NCBI GenBank assembly: GCA_937915765.1 | Contig: CALGHE010000155.1 | Span: 1-15,078, forward strand | Direction: 5' to 3' | Source: an uncultured Bacteroidales bacterium | Lineage (GTDB): Bacteria > Bacteroidota > Bacteroidia > Bacteroidales > Paludibacteraceae | Length of the DNA: 15,078 nt | Notes under the pieces: model-generated | Database searches by the model: none | Told to the model about the DNA's origin: nothing | Seen by the model: the letters and a program-made list of their open reading frames with translations, nothing else | Position numbers and translations under genes: made by a program | Part shown: piece after piece, positions 1 through 6,740 of the stretch | How positions within the stretch are numbered: position 1 is the stretch's first letter | Layout: every line of letters begins with the position of its first letter

Positions 1-95
1 TGGTCACCTTCTCCTTCCTGAAAAACAAAACTGTTCAGGAAGAGCCGGAGTGGGTTGAGCATGATGGAAAGAGGATTTATGAGGCTATAATTTAA
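1..95 (+). CDS. C-terminal end of an unidentified protein (partial)
   Basis: The third frame is open from the window edge to a TAA at 93-95 and would encode about 30 C-terminal residues, charged and rich in Glu and Lys, ending in YEAII. The other two plus frames hit stops within the first 60 bases. The product cannot be identified from so short a tail. The next gene begins 21 bases later on the same strand, so the two could be co-transcribed. The call rests only on an open frame and sensible spacing. Confidence 0.4.
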   Translation, partial: VTFSFLKNKTVQEEPEWVEHDGKRIYEAII

Positions 96-116
96 TTTGT
101 TCTATTGTAATTGAAA

Positions 117-761
117 ATGTGTAGAACAATAGTTTTTCTTTTTCTTTACGTACATGTGCTTTACTTAAGTGCAGAATGTAATAGAAAGGTGGAGTCTTTA
201 TTTGATGCAGATCGTTTGCCTTCCGAAATTTGTCTTCCTGAAGGATATGTTATCAATAATGTTTCATTTACAGATTCTAATAAAGATGGACTGGAAGATA
301 TATGGATCACTTGGCATAAAGAAAAATTCGAAATAGGAGATACTACCTTTGTTTCTGTATATTTTCAATCAAAGGACTCCTCATATAGTTTAAACAAAAC
401 ATTTAGCAATATTTTCCCTGTATGGTTTGGAGATTATGATTACAGAACGATTGATGTAGATTCACTGCCAGAGAAATGGAAAAGCATATTCAGGAAATAT
501 TCGGATATGTATGAAGTTAGTCCGTTGGATTTGCGTTATTATTCTATAGAGGAAGATTTGATTAATTTAGCTGTATTATATGATGCGGGCTCTTTTTTAA
601 GAATTGTATATAAATATGATGTTAAAAAGAACAATTGGCTATATCTTAATTCATGTATTCATATCTCTTTGACTGAGGAGGAAACACCTGTTGATTTGAG
701 TAAAGTTGCAGGTCCGACAATAGATGATTTTGATTATCTATATTTGAATGAGATAGAGTAA
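117..761 (+). CDS. small exported protein with a calcium-loop-like motif, function unknown
   Basis: This encodes about 214 residues from ATG 117; a TTG two codons upstream (111) is a less likely start. Residues 1-20 are a hydrophobic export signal ending LYLSAEC. The Cys at 21 is preceded by Glu, so it is a poor lipobox and signal peptidase I cleavage is more likely than lipidation. Residues 53-61 read DSNKDGLED, a D-x-N-x-D-G-x-x-D loop like those that bind calcium in EF-hand, dockerin and FG-GAP/VCBS-type repeats. The rest is rich in aromatic and acidic residues, as in periplasmic beta-rich proteins. I do not recognise the family. The gene is visibly more AT-rich than its neighbours, with many TTA, ATA and AGA codons, which suggests recent acquisition or weak expression. 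It ends well before the next promoter, so it is probably not part of the riboswitch unit. Confidence 0.7.
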   Translation: MCRTIVFLFLYVHVLYLSAECNRKVESLFDADRLPSEICLPEGYVINNVSFTDSNKDGLEDIWITWHKEKFEIGDTTFVSVYFQSKDSSYSLNKTFSNIFPVWFGDYDYRTIDVDSLPEKWKSIFRKYSDMYEVSPLDLRYYSIEEDLINLAVLYDAGSFLRIVYKYDVKKNNWLYLNSCIHISLTEEETPVDLSKVAGPTIDDFDYLYLNEIE

Positions 762-908
762 GAATGTATTTTCTTTTGCTAAAGTACATGAAAAAGTTTT
801 GCTGAAGATGAATGGTTTATGCTTGCGTTGGCTTATGCTGTATATTGTCATTCCTTCTCTGTTGCTTGTGGCGCCAACTTGAAACGTGGCATCGTCAGTT
901 TTTTATCG

Positions 909-939
909 TTGATTATTTCAGTGTTTTTTTATAACTTTG
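909..939 (+). promoter_or_regulatory. Bacteroidota-type promoter driving the cobalamin riboswitch
   Basis: TAACTTTG at 932-939 matches the Bacteroidota -7 element TAnnTTTG exactly. A TTG at 909-911 lies 20 bases upstream, where the -33 element is expected. Transcription would start at about 942-946, essentially at the first base of the riboswitch P1 stem (942). That coincidence with an independently located RNA is the main reason for confidence. The leader from here to the ATP-grasp start codon would be about 250 nt. The rest of the gap from 762 to 908 is AT-rich and shows nothing else I can support. Confidence 0.75.
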
Positions 940-940
940 T

Positions 941-1108
941 GCCGTTGGTTCTGGCTTTTTTGACGCCGGATTAAAAGGGAATCAGGTGAGACTCCTGAAC
1001 TGTCCCGCAGCTGTATGCTCCTCTTGGGCTAGGATGATGACCACAGGCCACTTCGTTCAGAGGGAAGGCCGTCTGTAGCCGGAGTAAGTCAGAAGACCTG
1101 CCAATGGT
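941..1108 (+). ncRNA. cobalamin (B12) riboswitch aptamer
   Basis: The conserved parts of the cobalamin riboswitch occur in order. TTAAAAGGGAATCAGGTGAG at 971-990 is the core of the receptor. TGTCCCGCAGCTGTA follows at 1001-1015. GGGAAGGC precedes the 3' end. AGTCAGAAGACCTGCC at 1087-1102 is the B12 box, differing at one position from AGYCMGGAGACCTGCC. The closing P1 stem is visible: CCGTTGG (942-948) pairs with CCAATGG (1101-1107) with one G-U wobble. The family binds adenosyl- or methylcobalamin-type ligands and usually represses transport, biosynthesis or B12-independent isozymes when B12 is abundant. Here the next genes are an ATP-grasp protein, metY and a methyltransferase, not btuB or cob genes. 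Confidence 0.93.
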
Positions 1109-1110
1109 GT

Positions 1111-1149
1111 GACCGTTATCTTTTCGTGGGGTGAAAGTTGGTCTTTTTT
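1111..1149 (+). terminator. probable intrinsic terminator in the riboswitch expression platform
   Basis: GACC (1111-1114) can pair with GGTC (1140-1143), and CTTTTC (1120-1125) with GAAAG (1133-1137) with one bulged T. Six Ts follow at 1144-1149. The hairpin starts only three or four bases after the aptamer's P1 stem and ends 44 bases before the start codon, as expected for a switch that stops transcription when ligand is bound. The stem has an internal loop and is of moderate strength. A weaker hairpin, CCTG (1155-1158) with CAGG (1164-1167), follows directly and precedes TTTTGGTTTT; it may contribute. Confidence 0.6.
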
Positions 1150-1193
1150 ATTTGCCTGGCTGACAGGTTTTGGTTTTATTAATTTTTTGTGGT

Positions 1194-2333
1194 ATGGTTA
1201 TTTTGGAAAGACCTTTCGTGTCTGATGTTATGCTGAATTTTCTGCGCAAGAGCGGAACTTCGGTGCTGAAAAACAAGTTCTCCGAATGTTTTGACGGACT
1301 TAATTTTGTTGAAAATGATTTGGCTGCCGATGCTGTAAAGGCCGGAGAGAAACTTTATACGGTTTCGGAAAACGCCTTGTCGTGGATCTATGAAAACATG
1401 AAGGATTCTGAACTGGCAAAGCGGGTGTCGCTGATGAAGGATAAGGCGGAGTTCAGGCGAATTTGCGCGTCTCTTTATCCTGATTTTTTCTTTAAAGAGG
1501 TGGCTTTGACTGAACTTGAAGGGCTTGATGTTGCATGTTTGCCATTCCCTTTCGTGCTTAAGCCTTCGGTGGGATTCTTGAGCGCAGGTGTTTATGTTGT
1601 GGAGAATGAGGCTGATTGGTTTTCCGCTATAGATGATGTCTTTTCTTCTTTTAGGGAGATTGAAGGCTCTTTTCCGGATGAGGTGATTGATGGCGGTCGA
1701 TTTATTCTGGAAGAGTATGTCGGCGGAGAGGAGTATGCGGTTGACGCTTATTTTGACGGTTGCGGCAAGCCTGTTATCGTGAATATATTTCATCACCCTT
1801 TTTTGTCGGGGAAGGATGTGGCGGACAGGCTTTACCTTACGAGCAAGGCTCTTTTTGACAAGTACAGAGAGCGTTTCTGCAGTTTCCTGAGCGATGTGAA
1901 CGGTTTGATGGGGCTGAAAAACGTGCCGGTGCATATAGAGTTCAGGGTTGATGGAGACAGAATTGTGCCGATAGAGATTAATCCGATGAGGTTTGCCGGA
2001 ATGTGTCTTAACGAATTGTTCACGCACCTTTACGGAAAACATCCGGTTGAAATCTTTCTGAATGGTGAAAATGTGGATTATGAAAAGATGTGGAAAGGTA
2101 ACGAATCGTCGTTTTTTTGTTTCGTTGTATTGGAAAAAGATGATAAAAACAGAGCTTTTTCTTTCGATTTGAAAAAAATATCAGATTCAATAAAAAATGT
2201 ATTGGAAATAAGATTGGTAGATAACCCAAATTTGAATATCTTTGGGTTCTTATTTGTGAAGATTGAAAATGCAGACACGGAGGAGGTCAACAGACTGCTT
2301 AGGCTGGATGTAAACTCTTTGCTTGACGCTTGA
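1194..2333 (+). CDS. ATP-grasp domain ligase-like protein, B12-riboswitch controlled
   Basis: This encodes about 379 residues from ATG 1194; the frame is open back to TTG 1170, but that start lies on the hairpin after the riboswitch. The ATP-grasp fold is recognisable. PFVLKPSVGFLSAG (about 119-132) carries the ATP-binding Lys and the glycine-rich loop. LEEYVGGEEYAVDAY (about 172-186) is the strand with the adenine-contacting acidic residues. HIEFRV (247-252) and EINPMR (261-266) supply the metal-binding Glu and Asn. Such enzymes join a carboxylate to an amine, thiol or similar nucleophile through an acyl phosphate. The substrate cannot be read from the sequence. The N-terminal 100 residues match no pre-ATP-grasp domain I recognise, and the last 80 form an extra C-terminal domain. 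It is the first gene after the riboswitch, and metY starts 71 bases downstream with no terminator between. Confidence 0.85.
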   Translation: MVILERPFVSDVMLNFLRKSGTSVLKNKFSECFDGLNFVENDLAADAVKAGEKLYTVSENALSWIYENMKDSELAKRVSLMKDKAEFRRICASLYPDFFFKEVALTELEGLDVACLPFPFVLKPSVGFLSAGVYVVENEADWFSAIDDVFSSFREIEGSFPDEVIDGGRFILEEYVGGEEYAVDAYFDGCGKPVIVNIFHHPFLSGKDVADRLYLTSKALFDKYRERFCSFLSDVNGLMGLKNVPVHIEFRVDGDRIVPIEINPMRFAGMCLNELFTHLYGKHPVEIFLNGENVDYEKMWKGNESSFFCFVVLEKDDKNRAFSFDLKKISDSIKNVLEIRLVDNPNLNIFGFLFVKIENADTEEVNRLLRLDVNSLLDA

Positions 2334-2404
2334 TGTTGAGGTGCTTTTGTGTATGTCATTTTTATCTTTCTGATTATTGATAATAATTTATTTGGCAAAG
2401 TTTT

Positions 2405-3688
2405 ATGAGCAAAAAAGGAAATTTAGAAACGCTTTGCGTGCAGAAGGGCTGGGAGCCTAAAAAAGGAGAGCCGAGAGTAGTGCCTATCTATCAGAGCACA
2501 ACATTCAAATATGACACAAGCGAGCAGATGGCGGACTTGTTTGACCTGAAGGCGAGCGGTTATTTTTACACCCGCCTGCAGAATCCTACTAACGATATAG
2601 TTGCGGCTAAAATCGCAGAACTGGAAGGAGGTGTGGCGGCTATGCTTACTTCTTCGGGACAGGCAGCCTCTTTCTACTCTATATTTAACATTTGCGAGGC
2701 GGGAGACCATTTTGTCAGCGCGGCTTCTATTTACGGCGGAACTTACAATTTGTTTGCCGTGACAATGAAAAAGCTGGGCATTGAGTGCACTTTCATAGAC
2801 CAGGACGCGAGCGAGGAGGAAATATCCAAGGCTTTCCGTCCGAACACTAAGGCTCTGTTTGCCGAGACTATCGCAAATCCTGTGCTTAGCGTGCTTGATA
2901 TAGAGAAGTTCGCAAAGATAGCGCATTCGCATGGTGTGCCGTTGATTATCGACAACACGTTTGCGACTCCTATAAATTGCCGTCCGATTGAGTTCGGAGC
3001 TGATATCGTTATTCACTCTACAACTAAGTACATGGACGGTCATGCGGTCAGCACTGGCGGCTGTATTGTGGATAGCGGCAATTTTGACTGGAACGCGCAT
3101 AAGGATAAGTTCCCTGGCCTCACTGAACCGGATCCGTCTTATCATGGTTTGGCTTATAGCGAGGCGTTCGGCAAGGGCGCGTACATAACTAAGGCTACCG
3201 CGCAGCTGATGAGAGACCTTGGCTCTATTCAGGCGCCGATGAACGCTTTCCTTCTGAACCTTGGCCTTGAAACTCTTCACTTGAGAGTGCCTCGCCATTG
3301 CGAAAATGCGCAGAAGGTTGCTGAGTATCTTGAAAAGAACGATAAGGTGGCTTGGGTTAACTATAGCGGTCTTCCGTCTAATAAATATCATGAACTGGCG
3401 AAGAAACAGTTTGACGGCGGACGCTCTTGCGGTGTCGTGACATTTGGTCTGAAGGGCGGACGTGACGTGTCTATCAAGTTTATGGATAATCTGAAGCTTG
3501 CCTGCATCGTGACTCATGTTGCTGACGCGCGTACTTGCGTGCTGCACCCTGCAAGTCATACTCATCGCCAATTGTCTGACGAACAGCTGCTCGAGGCTGG
3601 TATTCAGCCTGACTTGATTCGTTTCTCTGTCGGTATTGAGAATGTTGAAGATATAATTGCAGACATTGAGCAGGCTTTGAATGCGTGA
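2405..3688 (+). CDS. metY: O-acetylhomoserine aminocarboxypropyltransferase (sulfhydrylase)
   Basis: This is a PLP enzyme of the Cys/Met metabolism family that converts O-acetylhomoserine and sulfide to homocysteine in the cytoplasm. Some members also accept methanethiol and give methionine directly. The protein has 427 residues, the usual MetY length, longer than MetB or MetC. Visible motifs are PIYQSTTF (27-34), YTRLQNPT (55-62), which supplies phosphate contacts from the neighbouring subunit, SSGQAA (83-88), DNTFATP (183-189) with the Asp that contacts the PLP nitrogen, and HSTTKYMDGHA (204-214) with the Schiff-base Lys208. The start is ATG 2405. TTTATTTG at 2387-2394 resembles a -7 element but would leave almost no leader, so read-through from the riboswitch promoter seems more likely. 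Codon use matches the housekeeping genes in the window. Confidence 0.95.
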   Translation: MSKKGNLETLCVQKGWEPKKGEPRVVPIYQSTTFKYDTSEQMADLFDLKASGYFYTRLQNPTNDIVAAKIAELEGGVAAMLTSSGQAASFYSIFNICEAGDHFVSAASIYGGTYNLFAVTMKKLGIECTFIDQDASEEEISKAFRPNTKALFAETIANPVLSVLDIEKFAKIAHSHGVPLIIDNTFATPINCRPIEFGADIVIHSTTKYMDGHAVSTGGCIVDSGNFDWNAHKDKFPGLTEPDPSYHGLAYSEAFGKGAYITKATAQLMRDLGSIQAPMNAFLLNLGLETLHLRVPRHCENAQKVAEYLEKNDKVAWVNYSGLPSNKYHELAKKQFDGGRSCGVVTFGLKGGRDVSIKFMDNLKLACIVTHVADARTCVLHPASHTHRQLSDEQLLEAGIQPDLIRFSVGIENVEDIIADIEQALNA

Positions 3689-3710
3689 TGTTTGATGGAG
3701 CTTGGGCTGG

Positions 3711-3744
3711 CTTTGCAAATCGTGCTTAGACATGGTTTGCAAAG
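3711..3744 (+). repeat. inverted repeat between metY and the methyltransferase
   Basis: CTTTGCAAATC (3711-3721) and GGTTTGCAAAG (3734-3744) can form an 11-bp stem, with one G-U pair, around a 12-base loop. It sits 22 bases after the metY stop. No clear T-tract follows, so it is a poor terminator. It could stabilise or process the metY end of the message, or act as an operator. I see no promoter I would defend in the gap from 3689 to 3830. Confidence 0.5.
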
Positions 3745-3830
3745 TTTGCCCTTGGTTGCTTTTAGTTTTATAAATTAAGATTTTGCGTGCGGATGTTTTT
3801 TTTGTGCGCGGACTTAAAATTTTGCAAAAT

Positions 3831-4919
3831 ATGAAATTGGAATCCCCTCAGAAGGAGATATATGGCAAGGAGAGGTTCACGGCGCTGGAGGCGCAGAGGC
3901 TTGCTCAGGAAATCGCTTTCGGGCCTGTCGTTTTTCAGGTTTCGCGGCTGATGGTGAAGTTCGGCATCTTTCAGATGTTGAGCGACAACCGTCAGGGACT
4001 GTCTATCGACGAAGTTGCCGAAAAGGCAGGGCTTAGCCATTATGCGGCTCAGGTGCTTCTGGAGTCTTCGCTGACAATAGGCACTGTTATTCTCAAGGAC
4101 GAAAAGTTTTTTATCGCTAAAGCTGGTCGCTTTCTGCTTAACGACAAGATGGCTCGCGTTAATATGGAGTTCAACCATGATGTGAACTATCTTGGTCTGT
4201 TCAATCTCGAAGAGTCTTTGCTGAACGGTAAGCCGGAAGGTCTGAAGGTGTTTGGCTCATGGCCCACTATCTACGAAGGGTTGTCTTCTTTGCCTCCGCA
4301 GGTGCAGAAGAGCTGGTTCGGTTTTGACCATTTCTATTCGGACAACTCTTTCGAAGAGGCTTTGCAGGTGGTGTTCGCCAATAAGCCTAAGACGTTGCTT
4401 GATGTTGGCGGAAACACTGGGCGATGGGCTGTGCAGTGCGTCTCTTTCTCTGATGATGTGAACGTCACTATCATGGATTTGCCTCAGCAAATAGGCCTGA
4501 TGAGAGAGGCTGTCAAGGGCGTGAAGGGCGAAGAGCGTATTCACGGGCATGGGGCTAATTTGCTTGACAAGGAGGTGCCGTTCCCTACGGGATTCGACGC
4601 TATCTGGATGAGCCAGTTCCTTGACTGTTTCTCGGAAGAGGAGGTGACGAGCATTCTGACACGTGCGGCTCGCTCTATGGACATGGAGGCGCGTCTGTAT
4701 ATCATGGAGACGTTCTGGGACAGACAGCGCTTTGAGACGGCTTCGTACTGCTTGGCGCAGACTAGCGTTTATTTCACTGCTCTGGCTAACGGAAACAGCA
4801 AAATGTACTATTCGCAAGATATGATAAGGTGCGTGTCTGACGCCGGACTGGAAGTCGAAGTTGTTCACGATGGTCTTGGTCTGGGTCACAGCATTTTGCA
4901 GTGCAGACTGAAAAGGTAA
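3831..4919 (+). CDS. SAM-dependent methyltransferase with N-terminal winged-helix domain
   Basis: This encodes 362 residues from ATG 3831; the frame is open to an ATG-less upstream stretch at 3783, but ATG 3831 follows an A-rich AAAAT context and gives the natural N-terminus. Residues about 15-100 form the dimerisation/winged-helix domain of the acetylserotonin O-methyltransferase-like class. The C-terminal Rossmann domain has SAM motif I LLDVGGNTG (189-197), then IMDLPQQ (214-220), whose Asp should hold the ribose hydroxyls. The segment IWMSQFLDCFSEEE (258-271) aligns with the region where plant-type O-methyltransferases carry the catalytic His (LHDWxDEE). Here that His is absent, so it may use another nucleophile or mechanism. 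The substrate is unknown. It follows metY on the same strand and is the last gene before a convergent unit, so it is probably part of the B12-controlled unit. Confidence 0.85.
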   Translation: MKLESPQKEIYGKERFTALEAQRLAQEIAFGPVVFQVSRLMVKFGIFQMLSDNRQGLSIDEVAEKAGLSHYAAQVLLESSLTIGTVILKDEKFFIAKAGRFLLNDKMARVNMEFNHDVNYLGLFNLEESLLNGKPEGLKVFGSWPTIYEGLSSLPPQVQKSWFGFDHFYSDNSFEEALQVVFANKPKTLLDVGGNTGRWAVQCVSFSDDVNVTIMDLPQQIGLMREAVKGVKGEERIHGHGANLLDKEVPFPTGFDAIWMSQFLDCFSEEEVTSILTRAARSMDMEARLYIMETFWDRQRFETASYCLAQTSVYFTALANGNSKMYYSQDMIRCVSDAGLEVEVVHDGLGLGHSILQCRLKR

Positions 4920-4926
4920 AAGGTTT

Positions 4927-4979
4927 AGGCAACTTCTGTAATTTGTAAAAGATGAAAATATAAATTGCAGAAGTTGCCT
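4927..4979. terminator. long inverted repeat between convergent units, possible bidirectional terminator
   Basis: AGGCAACTTCTGTAATTT (4927-4944) and AAATTGCAGAAGTTGCCT (4962-4979) pair over 18 bases with a single G-U wobble and enclose a 17-base AT-rich loop. It begins eight bases after the methyltransferase stop, and the opposing EFR1 gene ends about 90 bases beyond. The position fits a shared terminator for convergent genes. T-tracts are short on both strands, so efficiency is uncertain and RNA stabilisation is an alternative role. Confidence 0.6.
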
Positions 4980-5051
4980 TAATATGCAAGTCTCGGTAGT
5001 GCCGAAAAATTCATCATTTCACGATTTGAACTTTTTAAATTATAAACGGTG

Positions 5052-5070
5052 AATTTGCAGAACTTGCCTT
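5052..5070 (+). repeat. imperfect second copy of the right arm of the inverted repeat
   Basis: The 19 bases 5052-5070 match 4962-4980 at 17 positions (shared core TTGCAGAA, then TTGCCTT). Its last base overlaps the reverse-strand stop codon of the EFR1 gene. It could pair with the left arm at 4927-4944 as an alternative, weaker hairpin. It may be a decayed duplicate. Confidence 0.45.
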
Positions 5071-5837
5071 TACTTGTGAAAATATCGACCTTTCTTGCGT
5101 GTTATTTTTCCGTGCTCAATTGCTCGGTTAGGACATCTGTGAATGCATGCGAGGCATTGCGTGCAGTTGTCTTTCCATTCGGGACGGCCGTCTTTCATCT
5201 CTATGTTTCGGCTCGGACAGACCATTTGGCAGATGCCGCAGCCGCTGCATTTGTCTGTGTATGTGAATTTGCACTTGCCGTTGGCTTGTTTTGTGAATGG
5301 AGGGTATATCAGCATGCTTTTTATCCGTGCGAAACTGCCTCGGCGCAGAAGTTTTTTGTCTTGCGTCTCCGCTTTTATGCACTCAGCTACTTTTTGAACT
5401 CTATCGACAGCCTCTTCTTTTTTTCTTTTTTCTACATCATGCGGGTCAACGTCAAACCCGGGCAGTAAAATATATGTGTTCGGCATCGTGACAGAGTGAA
5501 AACTGCAAAGGCCGATGCCTTTCTTTTTCAGAGCTTTCTTCAGATGATAGTCTGCAAAGCCGGTGTCGTCCCCGCAGGTGCAGACAGCGTAGGCGTTGTG
5601 TCCGTTGTAGTTTTTCAGATTCAGTTTCTCTATGAATTTCATAAAGATAGACGGTGGCCCCCAAGAATGGATAGGGAAGACGAATCCGACTTTTTCGTCG
5701 GCGTCCAGCTCAAATGTTGTGTTTGAGAAATTGTTACGTGATATGTTGTTCACGCACACAAGGCTGTCGTCAAGAAGATTTGACAACTGCCTTGCCACCC
5801 ATTCTGAATTGCCTGTCGCTGAAAAGTAAAAAATCAT
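5070..5837 (-). CDS. EFR1-type flavodoxin/ferredoxin fusion protein
   Basis: This 255-residue cytoplasmic protein joins a flavodoxin-like domain to a two-cluster ferredoxin. The N-terminus has FSATGNSEWVA (5-15), the FMN phosphate-binding loop. GFVFPIHSWGPP (51-62) and the segment around 83-95 (AVCTCGDDTG) are the other flavin-side loops. The C-terminus has two 4Fe-4S motifs: Cys197, 200, 203 and 207 (CSGCGICQMVCP), and Cys225, 228, 231 and 235 (CTQCLACIHRCP). All eight ligands are intact. Proteins of this kind are common in anaerobes and are assumed to pass electrons between flavin and ferredoxin pools; no physiological partner is established. The start is ATG 5837. It lies 87 bases downstream of ispE on the same strand, so co-transcription is possible, but the products share no obvious pathway. 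Confidence 0.88.
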   Translation of the reverse strand: MIFYFSATGNSEWVARQLSNLLDDSLVCVNNISRNNFSNTTFELDADEKVGFVFPIHSWGPPSIFMKFIEKLNLKNYNGHNAYAVCTCGDDTGFADYHLKKALKKKGIGLCSFHSVTMPNTYILLPGFDVDPHDVEKRKKEEAVDRVQKVAECIKAETQDKKLLRRGSFARIKSMLIYPPFTKQANGKCKFTYTDKCSGCGICQMVCPSRNIEMKDGRPEWKDNCTQCLACIHRCPNRAIEHGKITRKKGRYFHK

Positions 5838-5924
5838 ATATTTGTTGTTTATGGCAATTTTTATAAATCAGGTCGATGTTGTTCTGAAACATAAAAATCG
5901 CAAAACGTTTTGAAAATAAGAGAC

Positions 5925-6740
5925 TTATAATTCGCACTGAAAAACGTATTCGCTTCTGAACCTTTCGCTCAGATTCTCGTCGCGTTTCTTGAACAGTCCG
6001 AACACAGAAGAGCCGGAACCGGACATAGACGCGTAAACCGCCCCTCTGTCGTAAAGTGTCTCTTTTATGTCGCCAATTCGCGGGTATGCGTCAAAAACGC
6101 TCCTTTCGAAGTCGTTGACCATCAGGTCTTTCCACTCTTCAACAGGCTTTTTGACAATCTCTTTTAAGTTTGTCGCCGGCTTCATAGGCTTAACCTTTGA
6201 GTATGCCTCTTTTGTAGATACGAAGATGTCCGGCTTTATAAGAGCGAAGTGGTATCCTTTTAAAGACAAGTCAACCTCTTCGAGCATGTCTCCGATTCCG
6301 GTCGCGTACATAGGCCTGTTCTTTATGAAGAAAGGGCAGTCTGCTCCAAGTTTTGCGGCGTATCTGATCAGTTCGTCATCTTGAATTTTCAAGTCGAACT
6401 GGCTGTTCAGGAGTTGCAGCATGCACGAAGCGTCCGACGAGCCTCCTCCCAAGCCTGCTCCGAACGGAATAATCTTCTCCAAAAAGATGTCAATGGGAGG
6501 CAGCTCGAACTCTTTCTCCAAAAGCCGGAACGCCTTCATTACAAGGTTGTTTTCAGGGTCGTCCTCAATCTCTATGCCGGCGAGGTTCACGGATGTGGAT
6601 TTGCCAGACGACGGGACAATCTCTAACGCGTCTCTCAGCGGTATCGGGTAAAATATAGTTTCGAGGTTATGGTATCCGTCCGGACGTTTCTCCACTATAT
6701 TCAGACCTAAGTTTATTTTTGCGTTTGGAAAAGTTATCAT
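5925..6740 (-). CDS. ispE: 4-diphosphocytidyl-2-C-methyl-D-erythritol kinase
   Basis: This enzyme phosphorylates the 2-hydroxyl of CDP-methylerythritol in the MEP pathway of isoprenoid synthesis, supplying quinone and undecaprenyl carriers. It has 271 residues, slightly short of the usual 280-290 but complete. GHMP kinase features are clear: NAKINLGLNI (6-15) with the substrate-binding Lys8, PFGAGLGGGSSDAS (92-105) as the ATP phosphate loop, KLGADCPFF (130-138) with the catalytic Asp134, and ASMSGSGSSVFGLF (237-250) as the C-terminal glycine-rich motif. The start is ATG 6740, directly after an AT-rich leader. The gene has its own likely promoter upstream and faces away from the Usp gene. Presence of ispE indicates the MEP route rather than the mevalonate route. 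Confidence 0.96.
   Translation of the reverse strand: MITFPNAKINLGLNIVEKRPDGYHNLETIFYPIPLRDALEIVPSSGKSTSVNLAGIEIEDDPENNLVMKAFRLLEKEFELPPIDIFLEKIIPFGAGLGGGSSDASCMLQLLNSQFDLKIQDDELIRYAAKLGADCPFFIKNRPMYATGIGDMLEEVDLSLKGYHFALIKPDIFVSTKEAYSKVKPMKPATNLKEIVKKPVEEWKDLMVNDFERSVFDAYPRIGDIKETLYDRGAVYASMSGSGSSVFGLFKKRDENLSERFRSEYVFQCEL

Noticed and set aside
808..882. A 24-codon hydrophobic open frame upstream of the riboswitch promoter
   Set aside because: It ends before the likely -33 element, has no ribosome-site support and is of chance length.
2423..3742. A 439-codon open frame antisense to metY
   Set aside because: It is a shadow of metY's codon pattern: rich in Arg, His and Ser, with no family motifs, while metY on the other strand is unmistakable.
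5901..5912. Perfect palindrome CAAAACGTTTTG between ispE and the EFR1 gene, a possible operator
   Set aside because: A few 12-base palindromes are expected by chance in 15 kb, and no second copy or adjoining promoter was found.
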